Shown here: one piece after another, positions 1 through 5,684 of the stretch | How the letters are laid out: each line of letters opens with the position of its first letter | How positions within the stretch are numbered: the first letter of the stretch is position 1 | From: DASWHR01 sp036398095 | Lineage (GTDB): Bacteria > Actinomycetota > AC-67 | Length of the DNA stretch: 13,851 nt | Direction: 5' to 3' | NCBI GenBank assembly: GCA_036398095.1 | Contig: DASWHR010000118.1 | Span: forward strand, 1 to 13,851 | Translations under genes and position numbers: made by a program | Notes under the pieces: model-generated | The model's input: the letters and a program-made list of their open reading frames with translations, nothing else | Database searches by the model: none | What the model was told of the DNA's origin: nothing

Positions 1-211
1 TGGCGGCGAGATCCAGCTCACCGATGCGATCCGAAGCCTTGTCGACACCCAAGCCGTGTACGGCTACGTGTTCGAAGGCATTCGCTACGACATCGGCAAG
101 AAGATCGACTATCTGCGCGCGACCGTCGAGCTGGCCGCCGAGCGCGAGGATCTGTCGGCCGAGTTCCGCGAGTTCCTCGCCGAGTTCGTCGTGCGCAAGA
201 AGCTGGTCTAG
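1..211 (+). CDS. galU: UTP-glucose-1-phosphate uridylyltransferase, C-terminal end (partial)
   Basis: The reading frame enters from the left edge (first full codon at 2) and stops at TAG 209-211, leaving the last 69 residues. It opens with GGEIQLTDAIR, the conserved GalU segment, followed by an FEGIRYDIGKKIDYLRA-type stretch and the typical charged helical tail ending in RKKLV. GalU makes UDP-glucose from UTP and glucose-1-phosphate in the cytoplasm, feeding cell-wall and exopolysaccharide synthesis. The tail is full length, so only the N-terminal part is missing. In actinobacteria galU commonly lies just upstream of division-related genes, which agrees with the next gene. A hairpin plus T-tract about 70 nt downstream probably ends its transcript. 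Confidence 0.93.
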   Translation, partial: GGEIQLTDAIRSLVDTQAVYGYVFEGIRYDIGKKIDYLRATVELAAEREDLSAEFREFLAEFVVRKKLV

Positions 212-257
212 CCGCCCTGGGCGGGCATCGGGCCGGCGCGCTGGCGACGGATGTGCC

Positions 258-277
258 TGTGGACGAGCTGTGGACGA
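258..277 (-). promoter_or_regulatory. Two DnaA-box-like sites, 11 bp apart
   Basis: TGTGGACGA occurs at 258-266 and again at 269-277, in the same orientation and one helical turn apart (a 10-nt match with period 11). The reverse complement, TCGTCCACA, fits the actinobacterial DnaA-box consensus (T/C)(T/C)(G/A/C)TCCACA at every position. This could be a DnaA-responsive control or titration site for the flanking genes. No dnaA or dnaN gene and no AT-rich unwinding region is present, so it is not evidence for an origin. A chance duplication in GC-rich DNA remains possible. Confidence 0.4.
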
Positions 278-278
278 T

Positions 279-315
279 CCGATCGGGATCGATCCGACCG
301 GCGAAATTTTTTCTT
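279..315 (+). terminator. Intrinsic terminator downstream of galU
   Basis: The arms CCGATCGG (279-286) and CCGACCGG (294-301) form an 8-bp stem with one A-C mismatch and a 7-nt loop. Five nucleotides later comes a run of six T (307-312) followed by CTT. Hairpin plus T-tract on the galU strand, about 70 nt after its stop, is the usual Rho-independent layout, and the rest of the window has very few T-runs. Confidence 0.65.
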
Positions 316-333
316 GAGACGATCCCGACATGC

Positions 334-361
334 TTGAAACAAGATTCTGTGGTGTTACTCT
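334..361 (+). promoter_or_regulatory. Candidate sigma70-type promoter for the GlpR-like gene
   Basis: TTGAAA at 334-339 and TACTCT at 356-361 are separated by 16 nt, immediately after the galU terminator. This predicts transcription starting near 368, about 50 nt before the ATG at 418, and a short leader containing the 380-399 hairpin. The -10 element is imperfect, so this is tentative. Confidence 0.4.
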
Positions 362-379
362 CGGGTTGCTTCGAGATGT

Positions 380-399
380 CGCGACTCACTTGAGTCGCG
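380..399 (+). promoter_or_regulatory. Perfect 8-bp inverted repeat in the glpR-like leader
   Basis: CGCGACTC (380-387) and GAGTCGCG (392-399) are perfectly complementary around the 4-nt loop ACTT. The hairpin lies 11 nt before the GGGAGGG ribosome-binding sequence and has no T-tract, so it is not a terminator. It could be an RNA hairpin affecting translation or a palindromic operator for a dimeric regulator; the sequence does not decide which. Confidence 0.45.
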
Positions 400-417
400 C
401 AACGACCATCGGGAGGG

Positions 418-975
418 ATGCGTCTGGCCCTCGGCCTGCTCGTCGTCCTCGCCGCCGTCTGGGCGGCGGTCCTGCTGCCATCTCTGGTACGCTCCCGGGT
501 CTTATCTTCCCCGATCGACGGGGTTCGTAGCTTCGAAGAAGCCATGGGCATCCTTGCAGGAACCCGTTCCCGGCGCGGAAACGACGCGTCCGGGCGCTGG
601 GTCATGATCCCACAAGACGCCACGGCGCCTCCCCGCCGTCGCTCTCGCGTGATCGAACGACGCCGGCGCGCCTTCACTCGCCTGCTCGCGCTCGCCTCGC
701 TCAGCTTCGTCGCCGGCTTCGTCCCGGCCCTCCGCTGGATGTGGTTCGTGAACCTCGCGGCCGACACCGCTTTGTCCCTGTACATATGGCGGCTGCTGCG
801 AATCAAGCGGACCGAAGCCGAAACGCCGGCGTTCGAACCGCAGCCGACGATCGTGGTCGAGGACCTCGAAGCGCCCTCGATCCAGACCTACCGGCTCGAT
901 CCCGAGCCATCGATCGCACCCGTCGCCGGCGACGACCAGCCGGCGGCGACCGGCTGGATGACCCGCACCGGGTAA
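418..975 (+). CDS. glpR: GlpR/SepX-like membrane protein (gephyrin-like molybdotransferase receptor family)
   Basis: This 185-residue protein has a membrane segment at about 3-21, a basic middle (RRRSRVIERRRRAF, about 73-86), a tight pair of hydrophobic segments at about 88-104 and 107-124, and a polar, acidic, proline-rich tail (about 130-185). That layout, and the place next to galU, match the actinobacterial receptor GlpR (SepX in Streptomyces), which recruits a gephyrin-like protein to the division machinery. The usual partner gene (a moeA/gephyrin-like glp) and rimJ, normally between galU and glpR, are absent here. ATG 418 is the only usable start: an in-frame stop lies at 391-393 and no GTG or TTG precedes it. 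The GGGAGGG at 411-417 abuts the start codon, an unusually short spacing. Family assignment is by layout and context, not strong sequence identity. Confidence 0.6.
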   Translation: MRLALGLLVVLAAVWAAVLLPSLVRSRVLSSPIDGVRSFEEAMGILAGTRSRRGNDASGRWVMIPQDATAPPRRRSRVIERRRRAFTRLLALASLSFVAGFVPALRWMWFVNLAADTALSLYIWRLLRIKRTEAETPAFEPQPTIVVEDLEAPSIQTYRLDPEPSIAPVAGDDQPAATGWMTRTG

Positions 976-987
976 GATCCCGGGCCT

Positions 988-1626
988 ATGGACCTAGGAC
1001 CGATCGCCGAGCAGATCCGCGAACGCCTCAACGCCAAGCAGGCCGCCCGCGAAAAAGGCCTTCCCACGTCCCGCGCCGCGATCCGCTACTGCGCCAACTC
1101 GATTCGCGCCACGCATCGCGGCGAGACCGAACTTGCCGAGGAACTCATGGGTAAGGCGCGCGAACAGCTCGACATCGCTCAGAAAGCGATGGAGCCCTTC
1201 CCGAGCGTGTATCACGCCGGCTTCCTGCACGACGCCGAGAAGGAATATGCCGAGGCGCGTGCCACCAGCGCGCTGATTCGTGGTACGGAGCTGCCCGGTC
1301 CGGAGGAGATCGGCGTCGGCGACGCCGCCTATCTCAACGGCTTGGCAGAAGCCATCGGCGAGCTTCGCCGCAACGCGCTCGACATCATGCGCCAAGGAAA
1401 CCTGACCCGCGGCGAGGAGCTCCTCGCCGCGATGGACGACATCTATTACGTCCTGGTGTCGATGGACTATCCCGACGCGCTCACCGGCGGGCTCCGCCGC
1501 AGCACCGACGTCGCGCGCTCGATCATGGAGCGCACCCGCGGCGATCTGAGCCTCACGCTGATCCAGAAAAACCTTCAGGACGCGATCGCCGAACACCAAA
1601 AGGCGCTCGGCAGCGACGGCGCATAA
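988..1626 (+). CDS. Translin/TRAX-family protein (probable nucleic-acid-binding or RNA-processing protein)
   Basis: This 212-residue, almost wholly helical protein carries the translin-family signatures in order: FLHDAEKEYAEA (79-90), YLNGLAEAIGELRR (115-128), AMDDIYYVL (148-156), DYPD (160-163), LRRSTDVARS (169-178) and ERTRGDL (181-187). Eukaryotic translin and TRAX form the C3PO ring, which binds single-stranded nucleic acid and cleaves RNA; archaeal relatives exist and bacterial ones are much less common. Acidic residues E84, E86, E89 and D150/D151 lie where TRAX-type nucleases keep catalytic acids, so nuclease activity is possible but inferred. ATG 988 is fixed by an in-frame TAA five codons upstream, which is the stop of the GlpR-like gene. 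The 12-nt gap has no clear ribosome-binding site, suggesting translational reinitiation or leaderless translation in a two-gene operon. Length is normal for the family. Confidence 0.82.
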   Translation: MDLGPIAEQIRERLNAKQAAREKGLPTSRAAIRYCANSIRATHRGETELAEELMGKAREQLDIAQKAMEPFPSVYHAGFLHDAEKEYAEARATSALIRGTELPGPEEIGVGDAAYLNGLAEAIGELRRNALDIMRQGNLTRGEELLAAMDDIYYVLVSMDYPDALTGGLRRSTDVARSIMERTRGDLSLTLIQKNLQDAIAEHQKALGSDGA

Positions 1627-1630
1627 CCGG

Positions 1631-1652
1631 ATCAAGCGAGCATCAAGCGAGC
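1631..1652. repeat. Perfect 11-bp tandem duplication just after the translin gene
   Basis: ATCAAGCGAGC occurs twice head to tail (1631-1641 and 1642-1652), starting 5 nt after the translin stop codon. It could be replication slippage or a small binding site. Nothing else in the window repeats this unit. Confidence 0.6.
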
Positions 1653-1851
1653 AGCCGCGACGGCCCGTGGGCGTTCGCCTACGCGCAGTACCGATTCGAC
1701 CGGTCAGTCGGAAAAATCCTCCCGGGAAATCGGAAGAAACGAAACTCCCTCCTCCTTTTCAAGACAGGATTTCCGAATCGGGACGTAAGCGGTAACCCGG
1801 AAAGGCGTATTCTCCGTCGCGAGCCTCGGCCGGGGCTCCGGTCGTTATTCG

Positions 1852-1873
1852 AACACATCAACAACACATCAAC
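1852..1873. repeat. Perfect 11-bp tandem duplication upstream of the M36 protease
   Basis: AACACATCAAC is repeated head to tail at 1852-1862 and 1863-1873, an AT-richer patch in GC-rich surroundings. It lies about 70-90 nt before the protease ATG, where promoter-proximal operators are common, and the 11-bp period puts both copies on one DNA face. A regulator-binding direct repeat is a reasonable guess; no regulator is encoded nearby. Confidence 0.5.
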
Positions 1874-1941
1874 TCGGTGCATCCTTCCTGCCGTGGGGGC
1901 GGGCGGGAGGCCGACATTCGCTGTGGCGGAGGGGTTCGTAC

Positions 1942-4900
1942 ATGCGTCGTCTCGCGTCCTTGGTCGCGCTCGCTATCGTTGCGGCTCTGCTTCCCGCGGG
2001 TGCGCGCCCGCCGGTGACCGACGTTGCTGCCGAACGCGAGGTCATGGCCGGTGAGGCCGGCGACTTCGATGTTCGTGACGCGCAGCGACGCGCGCCGTCG
2101 CTCGCGGCGGCCCGCGCCGAAGCCGCGCTGGCTCGCGAGGTGCCGGGTGCGGCCGTGAAGTGGAACGCGCGGATGGGGACCGCGAAGACGATTCAGGTGG
2201 ACGGCGGATTCTTGTCCTCGCCGGCCCGGATCACCACAGAAGCAGACGCCGAACGGATCGCGCGGGCGTGGATCGCCGAGCACCGGGACCTGTTCGGGCT
2301 CGGCGCGGCGAGCGTGGCCGGATTGACCGTCACCCGCAACGCGCAACTATCCGGAGGCGGCGCGTGGGCGCTGGTGCTGCGGCAACAGGTCGGCGGGCTG
2401 GCGACGTTCGCCGGCGGCACGCTCGGCGTGAACATCGCGCCCCACGGACGGATCGCCTCGGTGTGGGCCGACACCGGCCCCGACGGCGCGTTGCCGCGCG
2501 CGGCAACGCTGTCGGCGGCCGACGCGCTCATCGCGGTCGCGAAACGCGAAGGCGCGAAGGCGCCCTCGTTCCCGGTTCGCGCCGCGTTGCCGGGCGGCGA
2601 CCGGCTGACCATCTTCGAAGCGGCCGGCGGGTACGCGCGTCACAACGCGCGCCTGGTTGCGTTCCCGACCGCCGGCGGACCGCGGCTGGCGTGGCGCGTC
2701 TTCTACGCGAAGGCCGGCGATGAGATGCTTTCGACCGCCGTCGATGCGCTGACCGGCGTCGTGCTGTTCCGAAACAACCAGGTGGATCACGCGGAGGGCG
2801 ATCAGGGGCGCGTCTTCCGCAACCATCCGAAGGCGCCGAAGGGCGGCACGCACGAGATCGTGTCGTTCGAAGGTGACAAGGCCGCCTCGCCCGCGGGGTG
2901 GGTCGGCGAGGCGCCGACGACGGCCGGCAACAACGTGCTTGCCTTCACCGACTGGTCGTGGCCGAAGCTGGGCGGAAACGGCTTCGCGCCGGTGCTGTCG
3001 TTGACGCAGCTCAACCCGGTTCCCGACACGATGCCGGTCGCGCCCGAGCGCAGCTTCGACTTCGAGTTCACCGACGCGTGGGCCAACGATTGCGACGTGG
3101 CCGTCACCACGCCTGCCTACGATCTGGAGAACCCGTCGTATGCGATGGATCGCGAAGCGAGCGTCACGAACATCTTCTACTTCGGAAACAAGATCCACGA
3201 CGTGTCCTACAAGTACGGCTTTACCGAGAAGTTCGGCAACATGCAGCTCGACAACTTCGAGCGTGGCGGGCGCGCGTCGGATCCGGTTCGGTTCATGGCG
3301 ATGGCCGGCATCTTGAACAATCAGATCGACAATGCGTTCATGTTCACGCCCGCCGACGGCGGCGAGCCGCAAGATCTGATCGATCCGGCGGATCCGGCCG
3401 CGACCGCGGCGCGCGCGACTGCGTTCATCCCGCCGTTTTCCGGGATGTTCCTGTGGAAGCCGGTGCCGACGTTCCAGGCGCCGTGTGTCGACGGCGACTT
3501 CGACGGCTCGACCGCCTATCACGAGTACACGCACGGGATCTCCAACCGGATGACCGGCGGCGGCGACGACGCCGATGCGCTGTCGGCGCACCAGTCTGGA
3601 TCGATGGGGGAGGCCTGGAGCGACTGGGTCGCGCACATGATCCTGGAGATGGAAGGCGTCGAGAACCGAACCGCCGACGGCATCTACATCACCGGCAACA
3701 CGCTTACCGGCATCCGTCACTTCAAGCTGGACCAGAATCCGCTGACCTACGGCGACATCGGCTTCGGCCGCTTCGGTCCCGAAGTGCACGACGACGGCGA
3801 GATCTGGTCGGGGACGCTGTGGGATCTGCGTGCCGCGATGATCAAGAAGCACGGCAAGGCGCGCGGATTGGATCGCGCGATGCGACTGGTCTTCGACGGG
3901 ATGGCGATGCAGCCACGCTTGCCCGACATGCTCGATGCGCGCGACGCGATTCTTCGCGCGAATCAGGTTCGCTACAAGGGCGCGGATGCGGCGCTGATCT
4001 GGAATGTGTTCGCCAAGCGCGGCATGGGCCGCAGCGCGCGCAGCGTGGACGCCAATGACGTGAATCCGCGACCCGGATTCGACGGGATCGGCGGCAACGG
4101 CTATCTGGCCGGAACGATCCGCGACATCGGCGGCGCCGGCATGATCGCCAAGGTGCTCGTCGGCCTGGGCGAGGGCAAGCCCACGCCGGTCGCGGTCACC
4201 CCGCGGAGCGGTTCGTTCCGCGTGCCGATGACGCCCGGCCGGTATCTCATCAGCTACGCGGCCGCGGGCTACGGGTTGCAAAAGATCGGCACGGCCACCG
4301 TCGCGGCCGGCAAGACGACGACCATCAGGCCGCTCGCGCTCAATCGAAACCTTGCGAGCGCCGGATGGGGCGCGCTGGTCACCGGTGGGTTGGCGGCCGG
4401 CGATCCCGGCATCGCACTGATCGACGACCACGAGTTCACCGGCCAGATCGTCGATGTCGGAAAGCCGGTCACGATCATGCTCGGCGGAAGGGCGCCGGCG
4501 ACGGTTCGCGGCATCGCGGTCTCGTCCAAGCCGTCCGGCGGCGGCACGTCGCAAAACGCGACCGGCTACAAGGTCGAAACGTCCGTGGACGGACGCGTCT
4601 GGAAGGTTGCGCAGACCGGCGGCGTCAAGACCTACAAGCCGCGGCCGATCGCGTCGCATTGGACGCGCGTCACCAAGTCGCTGCCGGGCGTGAAGGCTCG
4701 CTACGTGCGCGTGACCGTGACGTCGGCGCTGGCGAACACGAAGGCGATTCTCGGCGGAATTCAGGTGCTCGGGACCGCGCCGGGCATGGCCGTCGCGCCG
4801 ATCGGCGGCGGAAAGCCGTTCACCGATCCGGCAGGCGCCGTCGCGCTGGCGAACGCGGCCGGTCCCGATGCGAGCGTCACGTTCAACGAGTTCGCGCTTG

Positions 4901-5607
4901 CGTGCATGACGCCCGCCTCGCAAGGGCTCGACGCCTACATCGTCGAGCTGCCCGACACGGCCGGCGACGGTGTGCACAACTTCGCGACCAAGGGCGGCCA
5001 AGAGCTTGCGCGCGACTTGGACGCGTACTTCTATGGAGCCCACTGCGCGCCGACGGGCGCGATCGCATCGGGCTCGGCCGACGAGGCCGGTCCGATTCCG
5101 CCCGGATCGAAATGGGCGGTCATCGTGCTGTTCGCCGGCACGACGGACGGCTTCAGCGTGACGGTGACCTCGACGCTGGAGCGGGTGATTCCGCCGCCGG
5201 GAACGCCGACGCGCACGCCGTCGCTGCCGCGCAGCGCCGGACGGATCGTCGAGCAGACGTATCTGGGGACTCCCGGGGATGCCTACAGTACGTCCTGCGC
5301 GAATCAAGTGGCCGACGTGCCGCAGCCGTATCCGGGCGGCGGGTGCTTCGTGATGGAGCCGGGGGACCGGTCCGTCAAGGTCTCGGTATCCGACGATCAG
5401 GCCGGAAAGGTCAGCGGATACTGGGTCTTCGGAGACGCGAACGGCGATCCGATCGGAGAGCTGAAGGAGTTTTGCGTCACCTTCGCCACGCCCGTTCCCA
5501 AGGGTGCCGTGGATTTGAGCGTCTGGGTCGACCAAGCGTTCTCGCTCCTGAGCGGCTGCGGATCCGAGCCGGCCACCAGCGGAACGATCAAAGCCGTCTT
5601 CTCGTAG
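1942..5607 (+). CDS. Secreted fungalysin-type (M36) metalloprotease with C-terminal accessory domains
   Basis: The 1221-residue protein starts with a Sec signal peptide (about 1-22). A propeptide with FTP/PepSY-like character follows (about 77-200, including the ADAERIARAWIAEHRDLFGL region). The M36 catalytic domain has NIFYFGNKIHD and the zinc motif HEYTH (H527, E528, H531), with the third ligand E557 in GEAWSDW and the conserved HDDGEIWSGTLWDLR further on. After it come a carboxypeptidase-regulatory-like beta domain (about 721-800), a discoidin (F5/8 type C)-like domain (about 804-950), a PPC-like domain (about 951-1086), a Pro/Thr linker, and a terminal domain with four cysteines. It should be a zinc endopeptidase acting outside the cell, with the C-terminal domains binding substrate or surface. 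GGAGGGG at 1928-1934 supports this ATG. The catalytic part is intact; the tail is longer than in fungal homologues. Confidence 0.92.
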   Translation: MRRLASLVALAIVAALLPAGARPPVTDVAAEREVMAGEAGDFDVRDAQRRAPSLAAARAEAALAREVPGAAVKWNARMGTAKTIQVDGGFLSSPARITTEADAERIARAWIAEHRDLFGLGAASVAGLTVTRNAQLSGGGAWALVLRQQVGGLATFAGGTLGVNIAPHGRIASVWADTGPDGALPRAATLSAADALIAVAKREGAKAPSFPVRAALPGGDRLTIFEAAGGYARHNARLVAFPTAGGPRLAWRVFYAKAGDEMLSTAVDALTGVVLFRNNQVDHAEGDQGRVFRNHPKAPKGGTHEIVSFEGDKAASPAGWVGEAPTTAGNNVLAFTDWSWPKLGGNGFAPVLSLTQLNPVPDTMPVAPERSFDFEFTDAWANDCDVAVTTPAYDLENPSYAMDREASVTNIFYFGNKIHDVSYKYGFTEKFGNMQLDNFERGGRASDPVRFMAMAGILNNQIDNAFMFTPADGGEPQDLIDPADPAATAARATAFIPPFSGMFLWKPVPTFQAPCVDGDFDGSTAYHEYTHGISNRMTGGGDDADALSAHQSGSMGEAWSDWVAHMILEMEGVENRTADGIYITGNTLTGIRHFKLDQNPLTYGDIGFGRFGPEVHDDGEIWSGTLWDLRAAMIKKHGKARGLDRAMRLVFDGMAMQPRLPDMLDARDAILRANQVRYKGADAALIWNVFAKRGMGRSARSVDANDVNPRPGFDGIGGNGYLAGTIRDIGGAGMIAKVLVGLGEGKPTPVAVTPRSGSFRVPMTPGRYLISYAAAGYGLQKIGTATVAAGKTTTIRPLALNRNLASAGWGALVTGGLAAGDPGIALIDDHEFTGQIVDVGKPVTIMLGGRAPATVRGIAVSSKPSGGGTSQNATGYKVETSVDGRVWKVAQTGGVKTYKPRPIASHWTRVTKSLPGVKARYVRVTVTSALANTKAILGGIQVLGTAPGMAVAPIGGGKPFTDPAGAVALANAAGPDASVTFNEFALACMTPASQGLDAYIVELPDTAGDGVHNFATKGGQELARDLDAYFYGAHCAPTGAIASGSADEAGPIPPGSKWAVIVLFAGTTDGFSVTVTSTLERVIPPPGTPTRTPSLPRSAGRIVEQTYLGTPGDAYSTSCANQVADVPQPYPGGGCFVMEPGDRSVKVSVSDDQAGKVSGYWVFGDANGDPIGELKEFCVTFATPVPKGAVDLSVWVDQAFSLLSGCGSEPATSGTIKAVFS

Positions 5608-5623
5608 CTTCCGAGTTGCCCCA

Positions 5624-5652
5624 TTGACCCCGGTTTGACCCGCCCCTATGAT
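5624..5652 (+). promoter_or_regulatory. Strong sigma70-type promoter for the lipase operon
   Basis: TTGACC (5624-5629), a 17-nt spacer, then TATGAT (5647-5652): near-consensus boxes at ideal spacing, 17 nt after the protease stop. A second TTGACC at 5635-5640 lies inside the spacer. The predicted transcription start is near 5659. That places the in-frame GTG at 5655 upstream of the transcript, so the ATG at 5685 is the better start for the downstream gene. Confidence 0.6.
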
Positions 5653-5684
5653 CGGTGGATCGTTCGGGGGTCGGGGGGAAGCGC

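Larger units (their letters stand above)
1627..1941. other. Gene-free region between the translin gene and the M36 protease
   Basis: No convincing coding sequence on either strand in these 315 bases. What can be seen: an 11-bp tandem duplication at 1631-1652, another at 1852-1873, a weak -10-like TATTCT at 1808-1813 without a good -35, and the strong ribosome-binding site GGAGGGG at 1928-1934 before the protease ATG. No hairpin with a T-tract was found, so where the upstream operon ends is unclear. Confidence 0.6.

Noticed and set aside
18..806. 262-codon minus-strand frame over galU and the GlpR-like gene
   Set aside because: Arg/Ser/Ala-rich shadow crossing a terminator and a promoter region; no motif.
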